Assembly: GCA_902797695.1 (NCBI GenBank)
Contig: CADBTW010000090.1
Location: 1 to 48,840, forward strand
DNA length: 48,840 nt
Direction of reading: 5' to 3'
Source: an uncultured Sutterellaceae bacterium
GTDB taxonomy: Bacteria > Pseudomonadota > Gammaproteobacteria > Burkholderiales > Burkholderiaceae_F
Position numbers and translations under genes: made by a program. This document shows positions 35,657 through 43,912 of the stretch, one piece after another (positions within the stretch are counted from its first letter, which is position 1; each line of letters starts with the position of its first letter). A model generated the notes under the pieces. That model did not search any database and was not told the DNA's origin. It was given only the letters and a program-made list of their open reading frames with translations.

Positions 35657-35992
35657 CTAGAGCCCCGCGGGCTTCCTCCCGACCTGGCTCCGGAGGAATT
35701 CGGGGAGTTCGCCCGAATGCGCCGTGATGTCGGAGAACGCGCTGTCCACTTCACTTTCGGTCGCGGTGCCAGCCATGACGTCAGAGAGCGCCGTGAGGGC
35801 GGTGCGCATCTTCTGCGCTTCCTCCTCCCCCATCACGCGCTGCGCCGCGCCCCGGAAGACGAGGAGCCAGTCGCCGACCGAAACCCGTCCGGTGAGCTCC
35901 GTGTTCACGTCTTCCTCCTTTCCGCTCGAATCGCAGACCGCCTCGAGCTCGCTCTTCACGCGGACCACTTTCTTCGGGATCGCGATGCACAT
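35657..35992 (-). CDS. hupF: HypC-family chaperone HupF
   Basis: 111 residues starting MCIAIPKKVVRVKS, so it has the essential Cys2 of the HypC family. GDWLLVFRGAAQRVMGEEEA is the second signature. The longer frame upstream to 36244 overlaps hupD and is out of family. It overlaps the hupD stop region (hupD TGA ends at 35994). HupF is a second HypC-type protein known to protect the large subunit when oxygen is present. Confidence 0.92.
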   Translation of the reverse strand: MCIAIPKKVVRVKSELEAVCDSSGKEEDVNTELTGRVSVGDWLLVFRGAAQRVMGEEEAQKMRTALTALSDVMAGTATESEVDSAFSDITAHSGELPEFLRSQVGRKPAGL

Positions 35993-35993
35993 T

Positions 35994-36641
35994 TCAGGCT
36001 TCCTCCTTTCCGCTCTTTTCCCCGTGCGGCAGGAACCGGGGATCGGCGAACCGGCAGGCGGCCGCTTCGGACGGCCTTCCGGCCTCGTACACGTCCTGCT
36101 CAAGGCACGATTCCGCGAGCGGCTCCACCTTTTCCCCTTCCGGGCGCCTTGCGGGGGCGTACCCCCAGGCTTCGAGCTGCTTCGCGGCCGCCTCGACCGC
36201 GGCCGGGACCGCGGCCTGCACCTTCGGCGTGAGCGAGCCGCCATAGTCCTCGAGGTCCGCGGGCTGGCAGCCGAGGACCACGATCTCGTCAGGGTACCGG
36301 CGGCGGATCTTCGCCATCGCGAAGAGGTCGGTGAGCCCGTCCTGGTGCGCGCTCATCTTGGTCGCGAGCCATGGGTTGATGTCGTCCTTCGTGAGGATTG
36401 AGAAGGTGCCGGGCTCGGCCCTGAAGTCGCAGCAGTCGAAGATGATCAGCTTCGAGCTCTCCTCGATGTACTCGGAAAGGAAGTACCCGAGCGTGCCGCC
36501 GTCAAGCACCGTCACGCCTTCAGGCGTTTTCCAGGCCTTGTGGAACTCCTCCACCGCCCGGACGCCGAATCCCTCGTCCGCCCAGAGGATGTTCCCGATC
36601 CCCATCACGACGACGGGGTACTTTTTTCCGTTCCCTGGCAC
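35994..36641 (-). CDS. hupD: Hydrogenase-specific maturation endopeptidase HupD
   Basis: Cleaves the C-terminal tail from the large-subunit precursor after nickel insertion. 215 residues. VVMGIGNILWADEGFGVRAVEEF at the N-terminus holds the nickel-sensing Glu and Asp, followed by LDGGTLGY, and a His in MSAHQDG. The target tail is visible in hupL as 15 residues after DPCLACASH. First gene after the terminator that follows hupC. Confidence 0.95.
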   Translation of the reverse strand: MPGNGKKYPVVVMGIGNILWADEGFGVRAVEEFHKAWKTPEGVTVLDGGTLGYFLSEYIEESSKLIIFDCCDFRAEPGTFSILTKDDINPWLATKMSAHQDGLTDLFAMAKIRRRYPDEIVVLGCQPADLEDYGGSLTPKVQAAVPAAVEAAAKQLEAWGYAPARRPEGEKVEPLAESCLEQDVYEAGRPSEAAACRFADPRFLPHGEKSGKEEA

Positions 36642-36690
36642 TTTCTTCAGCCCTCACGTGTTTGCAGTATGCGCAGGGGAGGAGGTTAGC

Positions 36691-36739
36691 AAAAAAAGAA
36701 AAGCCGGAACATCCTCCGTTAGGAGAAACGTTCCGGCTT
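36691..36739 (-). terminator. Strong terminator between hupC and hupD
   Basis: 10-bp perfect outer stem (AAGCCGGAAC 36701-36710 / GTTCCGGCTT 36730-36739) with an inner TCCT/AGGA pairing. On the minus strand it is followed by TTCTTTTTTT. It sits 55 bases past the hupC stop. Confidence 0.88.
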
Positions 36740-36793
36740 CAATCCTGCCCCCGATGGCCTATGCGGCTATCAGGGAAGGAAGCGCCTTCCGGG

Positions 36794-37507
36794 TTACTTC
36801 GCGTGCTTGAACATGCGGAGACCGTTCGTGATCGCGCTCATTTCGGTGGCGCCGCCCATGATGTCCTCGCGGGACGCCATGTAGAGGTGGGCAACCATGA
36901 AGAGCGTGAAGATGTACATCAGGGCGTGGTGAACCGTGCGGACAGACTGCAGCGAACCGCCGAAGAGGTAGTTCACCCAGCCGGTCACGACGGCCCAGCC
37001 GGTGCCCGCGCCGTACGCCTGCCCGTAGAGGGCGAGGCCCGTCACGATGATGCCGACGGAGCCGAGCACGAAGAAGAAGAACATCGCCGTCGCCGCGAGC
37101 GGGTTGTGCGCTGCGTACTCGGGGCAGCTCTTCTTGATGAACAGGTAGTACAGCGCCTGGTTCCAGATGCCGATGATGAACTTCGGGGACCAGAGCGGCG
37201 GGCAGAAGATCTGCCGCGCGTAGCGGTTCCCCATGAACGCCCAGAAGATCCGGTAGACGAAGAGTCCGGTGAAGCAGAAGCCCGCGATGAAGTGGAGCAT
37301 CCGGATGTAGCCGAACTGGTACGTCGACCAGGTGTTGCCGAGGTTCGAGGTGAGCGGCCGGCCGATCAGGTAGCCGGTGACGATCATCACGACCATCGTC
37401 ACCACCATCAGCCAGTGCCATACGCGGACCGGGCCCTCCCAGACGTAGATCGGGCGGTGGTCCCCGTCGCTCATGTCGACTTCGTAAGTAGTCTTGTCGA
37501 TTTTCAT
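36794..37507 (-). CDS. hupC: Ni/Fe-hydrogenase b-type cytochrome subunit
   Basis: Membrane diheme cytochrome b passing electrons from the small subunit to quinone. 237 residues with four predicted helices. VWHWLMVVTMVVMIVTGYLI, MLHFIAGFCF and HHALMYIFTLFMVAHLYM carry the heme-ligating His. Third structural gene, 12 bases after hupL. The final residues run directly into the terminator region. Confidence 0.96.
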   Translation of the reverse strand: MKIDKTTYEVDMSDGDHRPIYVWEGPVRVWHWLMVVTMVVMIVTGYLIGRPLTSNLGNTWSTYQFGYIRMLHFIAGFCFTGLFVYRIFWAFMGNRYARQIFCPPLWSPKFIIGIWNQALYYLFIKKSCPEYAAHNPLAATAMFFFFVLGSVGIIVTGLALYGQAYGAGTGWAVVTGWVNYLFGGSLQSVRTVHHALMYIFTLFMVAHLYMASREDIMGGATEMSAITNGLRMFKHAK

Positions 37508-37519
37508 ATTGACAGCTCC

Positions 37520-39286
37520 TTACTCGGAATCGACCTTCGTGATCTCCGTGCCGTTTGCGTCAAAGAGGTGCGACGCGCAGGCGAGGCACGGGTCGAAGGA
37601 GTGGATCGTGCGGAGGATTTCCACCGGGCGCTTCGGGTCGGCGATCGGGGTCCCGATGAGGGAGGTCTCGAACGCGGACTTCTGGCCGGCGTTGTCGCGC
37701 GGAGCGGCGTTCCAGGTGGTCGGGACGACGGCCTGCCAGTTGGCGAGCTTCCCGTCCTTGATCACGCAGAAGTGGCTGAGCGCGCCGCGCGGGGCTTCGC
37801 AGAGGCCGACGCCCTTGCATTCCTTCGGCCACGTGGACGGCTCCCACTTCTCCATGTTGGCGGCGACTTCGTCGCCCGCCTTCACGTTCGCGATCAGGTC
37901 GTCGACATACTTGCCCATCAGGTTAGCGGTGATGTCGCAGTCGATCGCGCGGGCAGCGGTGCGGCCGAGGGTGGAGAACATGGCTTCGAGCGGCAGGTTC
38001 AGTTCCTTCAGGAGCGCCTCAGCACGATCCTTGTAGACCGGGGTGCCGAGGGCGACGCCCATCACGACGCGGGCGAGCGGGCCCACTTCCATCATGTGGC
38101 CGCGCCACTTCGGGGCCTTGACCCAGGAGTACTTGCCCTTCGCGGTGAGCCACTTGAACTTCGTGCGCTCGCCTTCGGCGCCTTCCGGAAGCACGTAGTT
38201 CGGCTGGCTCTCGCCCTCGAACGGATGCAGCCCCTTGTCGTCTCCGCCCGCGTACTTGAACCACGAGTGGTCGACGAACTCCTGGATCTGCTTCGGATCC
38301 TTCGGGTCGACCGGCTGGACGTTCTTCAGGTCGCCGTCGACGATCGCGCCCATCGGCATCACGAGGCTCTTGTTGTCCCACTGGTTCGGGATCTCCGGGA
38401 ATTCACCGAAGCAGAGGAGGTTCTTCGAGCTGATGCCGCCGCCGATCTTGAACCACTCGGGGTAGAAGGAGGCGACAGCCTTCACGTCGGGGATGTAGAC
38501 CTCTTCCACGAACTTCTTCGCGTACTTCGCGATGTCCTTCATGTAGCTCATCGTGGTCGCGTTGAGGCCGTTGCCGGCGGAGCCCGTGTCGCTCATGTTG
38601 ATCGGGCAGGGAACGCCGCCGACCAGGTAGTTCGGGTGCGGGTTCTTGCCGCCGAGGATCGTGTGGATCTTGATCACTTCGCGCTGGAAGTCGAGCGCCT
38701 CGAGGTAGTGCGCCGTCGCGAGCAGGTTCACGGCCGGCGGAAGCTTCATCGCCGGGTGGCCCCAGTAGCCGTTCTTGAAGATCGAGAGCTGGCCGGTCGC
38801 GACGAATTCCTTCAGCGTCCTCTGGACGTCAGCGAAGTACGCGGCGCTGCTGGGCACGTGGTTAGGGCTGATCTTCTGCTGGATCGCGGCGGTTTCGCGG
38901 GGATCGGCGTTCAGGGCCGAGACGACGTCGACCCAGTCGAGCGCGTGCAGCTGGTAGAAGTGCGTCACGTGGTCCTGGGTGTAGAGCGTCGCGTTCATCA
39001 GGTTGCGGATGATGTTCGCGTTCTTCGGGATCTTGATCCCGATCGCGTCCTCGACCGCGCGGACCGCGGCGAGGGCGTGGATGCCCGTGCAGACGCCGCA
39101 GATGCGCTCGACGAACGCCCAGGCGTCGCGGGGGTCGCGGCCCTTCAGGATCACTTCGAGGCCGCGCCACATCGTGCCGGTGGACATGGCGTCGGAAATC
39201 TTGCCGTCAGAGCCCAGGACGGCCTGGACGCGCAGGTGGCCCTCGATTCGGGTCAGCGGGTCAACTACGATACGGGTTTCACTCAT
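37520..39286 (-). CDS. hupL: [NiFe]-hydrogenase large subunit
   Basis: Holds the NiFe active site. 588 residues from the ATG at 39286; the longer frame to 39337 overlaps hupS. RICGVC at about 61-66 and DPCLAC at about 565-570 give the four Cys ligands. His573 is the cleavage point, followed by a 15-residue tail removed by HupD. Start overlaps the hupS stop by 8 bases. Group 1d-like. Faces the periplasm with HupS, carried by the Tat signal on the small subunit. Confidence 0.97.
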   Translation of the reverse strand: MSETRIVVDPLTRIEGHLRVQAVLGSDGKISDAMSTGTMWRGLEVILKGRDPRDAWAFVERICGVCTGIHALAAVRAVEDAIGIKIPKNANIIRNLMNATLYTQDHVTHFYQLHALDWVDVVSALNADPRETAAIQQKISPNHVPSSAAYFADVQRTLKEFVATGQLSIFKNGYWGHPAMKLPPAVNLLATAHYLEALDFQREVIKIHTILGGKNPHPNYLVGGVPCPINMSDTGSAGNGLNATTMSYMKDIAKYAKKFVEEVYIPDVKAVASFYPEWFKIGGGISSKNLLCFGEFPEIPNQWDNKSLVMPMGAIVDGDLKNVQPVDPKDPKQIQEFVDHSWFKYAGGDDKGLHPFEGESQPNYVLPEGAEGERTKFKWLTAKGKYSWVKAPKWRGHMMEVGPLARVVMGVALGTPVYKDRAEALLKELNLPLEAMFSTLGRTAARAIDCDITANLMGKYVDDLIANVKAGDEVAANMEKWEPSTWPKECKGVGLCEAPRGALSHFCVIKDGKLANWQAVVPTTWNAAPRDNAGQKSAFETSLIGTPIADPKRPVEILRTIHSFDPCLACASHLFDANGTEITKVDSE

Positions 39287-40382
39287 GGCGGTCTTCTCCG
39301 ATGTGCTTGTTATTGGTCTTGGAACGTGCCTGGACAACGGCGGACGCCGCGATGTGGACAGCGGCGGCGGCGCCGACTACGGCCATGACGCCGAGGCCGA
39401 CCTTGTCGACGGTCGCCTCAACGCCACCCCAGCCCGGAGGCAGGACGGTGGTCTCGTGGTCGTAGAAGGAGCCCTTGTCGAAGAAGTCCTTTTCGGCGCA
39501 GCCGATGCAGCCGTGGCCGGACTGGACAGGCCAGGAGAGGCCTTCGTTCCAGCGGATCGTGGAGCAGGGGCTGTAGGTGGTCGGGCCCTTGCAGCCGACC
39601 TTGTAGAGGCAGTAGCCGAGCTTCGCGCCCTCGTCGTCGAACTTCTCGACGAACTGGCCCGCGTCGAAGTGGCCGCGGCGGTAGCACTTGTCGTGAATGC
39701 GCTGGCCGTAGTACATCTTCGGACGGCCCTGGCGGTCGAGCGGCGGGAGACGGTCGTAGGTGAGGATGTAGGAGAGGACGCCGGTCATCACTTCAGGGAT
39801 CGGAGGGCAGCCCGGGACCATGACGATCGGCTTGTCCTTGATCACCTCGTTGATCGGCACGGTGTTCGTCGGGTTCGGCTTCGCCGTGTTGATGCAGCCC
39901 CAGGCGGCGCAGGAGCCCCAGCCGATCACGGCCTTCGCGTCCTTCGCGACCCGGAGGAGCTTGTTCTTGAAGATCTCGCCGGTCGGGATGCAGAAGACGC
40001 CGTCGTTGCCGAGCGGAACCGCGCCTTCCACCGCGAGGATGTACTCGCCCTTGTACTTCGTGATGGTGTCCTCGAGCGCGGCCTCGGCCTGCTCGCCCGC
40101 AGCCGCCATGATCGTGTCGTCGTAGTCGAGCGACACCATCGAAAGGACGATGTCCTTCGCGATCGGGCTGTAGGAGCGGATGAACGACTCGGTGCAGCAG
40201 GTGCATTCAAGACCATGCAGCCAGACGACCGGGGTGCGCGGCTTCGTCTTCATCGCGTTCGCGATGTCCTTCGCGCCCGCGCTGCCGAGCCCGAGGCTTG
40301 CTGCGGTAAGAGAGCAGAACTGCAGGAAGCTCCTGCGGCTCACGCCCTGGCGGCGGAGAGCCTCGTATTGAGTTTCAGCCAT
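39279..40382 (-). CDS. hupS: [NiFe]-hydrogenase small subunit with Tat signal and six-Cys proximal cluster
   Basis: 367 residues from the ATG at 40382 (AGGAG upstream). SRRSFLQF at 15-22 is a Tat signal. The proximal-cluster cysteines are Cys60, 62, 63, 158, 163 and 192. Each is exactly 43 above E. coli HyaA mature positions 17, 19, 20, 115, 120 and 149, so both supernumerary cysteines of the oxygen-tolerant [4Fe-3S] cluster are present. The C-terminal hydrophobic helix ([20 protein letters not shown]) anchors it to the membrane. The first gene of the locus. Confidence 0.97.
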   Translation of the reverse strand: MAETQYEALRRQGVSRRSFLQFCSLTAASLGLGSAGAKDIANAMKTKPRTPVVWLHGLECTCCTESFIRSYSPIAKDIVLSMVSLDYDDTIMAAAGEQAEAALEDTITKYKGEYILAVEGAVPLGNDGVFCIPTGEIFKNKLLRVAKDAKAVIGWGSCAAWGCINTAKPNPTNTVPINEVIKDKPIVMVPGCPPIPEVMTGVLSYILTYDRLPPLDRQGRPKMYYGQRIHDKCYRRGHFDAGQFVEKFDDEGAKLGYCLYKVGCKGPTTYSPCSTIRWNEGLSWPVQSGHGCIGCAEKDFFDKGSFYDHETTVLPPGWGGVEATVDKVGLGVMAVVGAAAAVHIAASAVVQARSKTNNKHIGEDRHE

Positions 40383-40987
40383 AGCTATCTCCTGGGTTAA
40401 CGCGCCGATTCCGGCGCCGCGGGGCTTCAGGCCCTGCCGCGCGCCGGAAAGAGGCGCTCTTGTTTCATTTTTGTTCTTGTCAGATTGAAGCGGTGACATC
40501 AGGGCATGGCCATCCGGAGGCAACCCGGACAACCCCTGCCCCACTAACCGCAATTTAAAGTGCGGGGAGGGGAAAGGGAATAGACGTTACGAAAAGAAAA
40601 GGGCCTAATCCGACTGAATAGTGTATATATGTACACTTCTTTTAAGGCTATTGATAATTACCTCTAAAAGGGTATTTATTTGATCTCTAGCAAACTGGGG
40701 AATACCTGATCCCCGGGATGGGGAGGCCGGGGAAAATATTTCATCCAGGAGAAAATAAGGGTAAATCCCTATCATTTCGTCGCAGCCCGAAAACACCGCT
40801 GCTTTCTTAAGCGGGGCTTAATCGGCCTTTCATAGACTCTCCGCTCGATGATTTCCCTTCGAGCAGAAAGCGCTCCTCGCGTTCCCGGCCTAGAGGGCGC
40901 CCGCGCCTGCTTTTGGCATATGGGGAAAGGCTTTTCCACACGCCCGCCTTCCTTCAGGCGGCCTCTTGGTAATCCGCATAACCCGCA
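40383..40987. other. Regulatory region between hupS and ccmA
   Basis: 605 bases between divergent operons with no convincing gene. The middle (about 40600-40780) is A+T-rich and holds an FNR-like box at 40680-40693, a GTGTA-N6-TACAC inverted repeat at 40621-40636 and a candidate -10 on the minus strand at 40651-40656. The distances fit a promoter giving an untranslated leader of about 260 bases before hupS. The plus-strand promoter for ccmA was not located. Confidence 0.6.
40680..40693 (-). promoter_or_regulatory. FNR-like binding site
   Basis: TTGAT-CTCT-AGCAA matches the FNR consensus TTGAT-N4-ATCAA at 9 of 10 positions. Its centre is about 42.5 bases upstream of the start predicted from a minus-strand -10 box TATCAA (40651-40656), close to the 41.5 expected for class II FNR activation of hupS. 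The site is nearly symmetric so orientation is not fixed. Confidence 0.55.
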
Positions 40988-41704
40988 ATGGACGAAAGCA
41001 TTCAGAAAAGCGCCGCAGCCGCTCCGCTCCTCGAAGTGGAGGCGGTCGAATGCATCCGCGGCGACCGGTGCCTCTACAGGAACCTCTCCTTCAGGGTCGA
41101 GGAGGGGACGGTCGTCCGCCTTTCGGGCCCGAACGGCGCCGGGAAGACGACCCTCATGCGGATCGTGGCGGGGCTCCTCACGCCGACAGAAGGCCGGATC
41201 CTCTGGCGGGGGAAGGCTGCGCGCGAGCTCGGGGGCGACTTCCGCTCGGAGCTCTGCTACATCGGGCACATGAACGGCGTGAAGGAAGAGCTTACGGCGC
41301 TTGAGAACCTGCGGACGAACGCGGCGCTATTCGGGCGGGCGGCGGACGAGAGCTCCTGCCGCGAGGCGCTCCGCGCGGTCGGGCTCCGGGGGTTCGAGGA
41401 GGAGCCCGTGCGGTTCCTTTCGCAAGGGCAGCACCGCCGCGCGGCGCTTGCCCGTCTCTATCTCTCCGAGGACATCCCGCTTTGGATCCTCGACGAACCC
41501 TTCACGGCGCTTGACGTGAAGGGGGTCGCGTCGCTCTGCCGCCTGGTCGAGCGGCATTCGGAAGCGGGCGGGATCACCCTCATGACGACGCACCAGGAAG
41601 CTGGGCTCAGTCCGAAGCGCTACATGGAGCTTGACGTCTCGGCGTTCGCCCCGGGCCGCGTGAAGGCGTCCGGCACCGCCCGAAAGGAGGCCCCCCATGC
41701 TTAG
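40988..41704 (+). CDS. ccmA: Heme ABC exporter, ATP-binding subunit CcmA
   Basis: 238 residues. ABC motifs: Walker A GPNGAGKTT, signature LSQGQHRRAALARL, Walker B LWILDEPFTALD, and THQEAG for the switch His. Drives release of holo-CcmE from CcmC in System I c-type cytochrome maturation. First of nine ccm genes; overlaps ccmB by 8 bases. Confidence 0.95.
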   Translation: MDESIQKSAAAAPLLEVEAVECIRGDRCLYRNLSFRVEEGTVVRLSGPNGAGKTTLMRIVAGLLTPTEGRILWRGKAARELGGDFRSELCYIGHMNGVKEELTALENLRTNAALFGRAADESSCREALRAVGLRGFEEEPVRFLSQGQHRRAALARLYLSEDIPLWILDEPFTALDVKGVASLCRLVERHSEAGGITLMTTHQEAGLSPKRYMELDVSAFAPGRVKASGTARKEAPHA

Positions 41705-42365
41705 GCTCTTCCAGGTCGTCGTCCGCCGGGACCTCCTTCTCGCGTTCCGCCAGAAGTCTGACATCCTGCAGACGGTCTTCTTCTTCCTCGTCGTGATCAC
41801 GCTTGTTCCCCTCGGAGTCGGGGCTGAGACCGAGCTTCTCCGGAGCATGGCGCCCGGCGTCGTCTGGGTCGCGGCGCTGCTCGCCGCGCTCCTCTCGCTT
41901 CCGCGGCTCTTCAGTCAGGACTATTCGGACGGGACGCTTGAGCAGATGATCCTCTCGCCAGACCCCCTTCCCCTCATCGTCCTCGCGAAGGCCTTCGCGC
42001 ATTGGCTCACGACCGGGATTCCGATCACGGTGTTCTCGGCGCTCGCTTCCGTCATGTTCAGCCTGCCGGTTGAGGAGGCCGCGGTCCTCTGCGCGTCGCT
42101 CCTCATCGGGACCCCGGTGCTTTCGCTCCTCGGGTCGGTCGGGGCGGCGCTCACTCTCGGGCTCCGCTCGGGCGGCGTCCTCACGTCGCTCCTCGTCCTC
42201 CCGCTCTACATTCCGGTCCTCATCTTCGGAGCGGGCGCCGCGGGCGCGGTGGCGGTATCGATTTCTCCCGCCGCCTATCTCCTCATCACGGGCGCCCTCT
42301 CGCTCTTCGCGCTTGCCGTGGGCCCCTGGGCCGCAGCGGCGGCGCTCCGGATCTCGGCGGAGTAG
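41697..42365 (+). CDS. ccmB: Heme exporter membrane subunit CcmB
   Basis: 222 residues with six membrane helices. FQVVVRRDLLLAFRQKSD, LPRLFSQDYSDGTLEQM and LPLYIPVLIFGAGA are CcmB-type. Overlaps the ccmA end by 8 bases. Followed by 117 bases holding a GC-rich hairpin but no gene before ccmC. Confidence 0.94.
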   Translation: MLRLFQVVVRRDLLLAFRQKSDILQTVFFFLVVITLVPLGVGAETELLRSMAPGVVWVAALLAALLSLPRLFSQDYSDGTLEQMILSPDPLPLIVLAKAFAHWLTTGIPITVFSALASVMFSLPVEEAAVLCASLLIGTPVLSLLGSVGAALTLGLRSGGVLTSLLVLPLYIPVLIFGAGAAGAVAVSISPAAYLLITGALSLFALAVGPWAAAAALRISAE

Positions 42366-42482
42366 GGGAGAAGGAACCGGGGGCTGTAAGCCTCAACAAG
42401 GGAAAAGTACCAATAAGAAAGGAAGATTCCGGAAAACGGCTCCGGGCCCGCGAGGGCAAGGGAGCCGGGGAAAGGGAAAACA

Positions 42483-43214
42483 ATGCCATTGCCTAGCTTC
42501 ACTGACCCGCAGCGGTTCTACGAAACGACGAAGCCACTCGTCCCGGCGTGCTTCGCTGTTGCCGCGGTCCTCGCCGCGATCGGGATCTACCTTGGGTTCT
42601 TCGTGACCCCGATCGACTACCGGCAGGGGAACTCCTACCGCATCATCTTCATCCACATCCCGTGCGCCTGGATGAGCCTCTTCATCTACGTGATGATAGC
42701 GCTCCACACGGTCTGGGGGCTCGCGACGAAGTCCCGGATGGCTCCGGCGCTCGCGGTCGCGATGGCGCCGACCGGCGCCATCATGGGCTTCATCGCGCTC
42801 TTCTCGGGCTCGATGTGGGGCCGCCCCACCTGGGGAACGTACTGGGTCTGGGACGCGCGGCTCACCAGCATGCTGATCCTCTTCTTCCTCTACCTCGGCT
42901 TCATCGCGCTGCACGCGGCGTTCGACGACTGGAGGAAGGCGGACAAGGCGGCCGCCGTGATCGCGATCGTCGGCGCCCTGAACGTTCCGATCATCTACTT
43001 CTCGGTGCGCTGGTGGAACACGCTCCACCAGGGCGCCTCGATCACTACCCGCGGCACCTCGATGGAGACCACGATGTTCTGCACCGTGCTCGTCATGGTC
43101 GCCGCGATGTGGATCTACTGCACGGGCGCCGTCATCCGGCGCGCCCGCACCGAGGTCCTTGAACGCTACCGGCGCGAGCCCTGGGTCCGCGCGATCGCAT
43201 CGAAGGAGGCCTGA
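42483..43214 (+). CDS. ccmC: Heme handling protein CcmC
   Basis: 243 residues, six helices, with the tryptophan-rich heme-binding segment GRPTWGTYWVWDARLTS and periplasmic His in IIFIHIPCAWM and WWNTLHQGAS. Attaches heme to CcmE. ccmD begins one base past its stop. Confidence 0.96.
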   Translation: MPLPSFTDPQRFYETTKPLVPACFAVAAVLAAIGIYLGFFVTPIDYRQGNSYRIIFIHIPCAWMSLFIYVMIALHTVWGLATKSRMAPALAVAMAPTGAIMGFIALFSGSMWGRPTWGTYWVWDARLTSMLILFFLYLGFIALHAAFDDWRKADKAAAVIAIVGALNVPIIYFSVRWWNTLHQGASITTRGTSMETTMFCTVLVMVAAMWIYCTGAVIRRARTEVLERYRREPWVRAIASKEA

Positions 43215-43215
43215 A

Positions 43216-43413
43216 ATGCACTGGGCGAGCGTATCTGATTTCTTCGCGATGGGCGGGCACGGCTTCTGGGTCTGGGCCGCCTGGGGCGCGGCGCTCTGCG
43301 CGATCGCGGCCGAGAACATTTTCCAGGCGGCGAGGCGCCGCTCTGTCCTCCGGGAAGTCCGGAGGCTCGAGCGGATCGAGGCCGGACGATCCGGCGGAAC
43401 TGAGGAGGAATAG
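43216..43413 (+). CDS. ccmD: Small membrane protein CcmD
   Basis: 65 residues from the ATG at 43216 (TGAAATG after ccmC), with one helix (GFWVWAAWGAALCAIAAE) then a basic cytoplasmic tail (ARRRSVLREVRRLERIE). The size, GHGFWVW motif and position between ccmC and ccmE identify it. An upstream frame starting at 43159 overlaps ccmC and is not used. Confidence 0.9.
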   Translation: MHWASVSDFFAMGGHGFWVWAAWGAALCAIAAENIFQAARRRSVLREVRRLERIEAGRSGGTEEE

Positions 43414-43415
43414 AA

Positions 43416-43871
43416 ATGGCAGGACTCTCCCGAAGGAAGGTGCTGATCCTCTCCGGGCTCGCCGTTGCCGCAGTCGCGGCGGGCGGCGCCCTCATCTACT
43501 CCGCGATGTCGGAGAACGTTGTCTTCTTCTATTCGCCCACCCAGGTGGCGGAAGGGAAGGCGCCGCAGAACCACACGTTCCGCGTGGGCGGAATGGTGAA
43601 GAAGGGTTCGGTCGAGACCGCGTCTGACGGCCTCACGACGCGCTTCGTCGTGACGGACGACGCGCGGGACGTCCGGTGCGTCTATAAGGGCGTCCTTCCC
43701 GACCTCTTCGCCGAGAACACCGGGGTCGTCGCCCAGGGGAAGCTGAACGTCTCGGGCGACTTCGTCGCGACAGAGGTGCTCGCGAAGCATGACGAGAACT
43801 ACATGCCGCCCGAAGCCGCGAAGGCGATGGAGGACGCGAAGAAGGCGAAGGCCGCGAAGGGCGGAGCATAG
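43416..43871 (+). CDS. ccmE: Periplasmic heme chaperone CcmE
   Basis: 151 residues. N-terminal signal anchor, then an OB-fold. LAKHDENYMPPE carries the His that binds heme covalently and the nearby Tyr. C-terminal Lys/Ala-rich tail. Two bases after ccmD. Confidence 0.96.
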   Translation: MAGLSRRKVLILSGLAVAAVAAGGALIYSAMSENVVFFYSPTQVAEGKAPQNHTFRVGGMVKKGSVETASDGLTTRFVVTDDARDVRCVYKGVLPDLFAENTGVVAQGKLNVSGDFVATEVLAKHDENYMPPEAAKAMEDAKKAKAAKGGA

Positions 43872-43912
43872 AGCTGACTCTTCCCCCGCATCAATAATCT
43901 GGAGAATCACCC

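Noticed and set aside
36662-39388. A 908-residue open frame on the plus strand opposite hupC and hupL.
   Set aside because: It is antisense to clearly coding genes, is rich in Arg, Asp, Val, Glu and His as expected of mirror frames in high-GC DNA, and has no recognisable motif.
26066-40382. The hydrogenase run as a previously undescribed system.
   Set aside because: Every gene matches a known hup/hyp family and the set is a complete known locus; only its regulation and cluster type are noteworthy.
40605-40796. A 63-residue minus-strand frame in the hupS-ccmA gap.
   Set aside because: Its sequence overlaps the putative regulatory sites, lacks a clear ribosome-binding site and has no family look.
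40912-40930. TGGCATATGGGG as a possible sigma-54 promoter before ccmA.
   Set aside because: The downstream GC element at the required 10-base spacing is absent.
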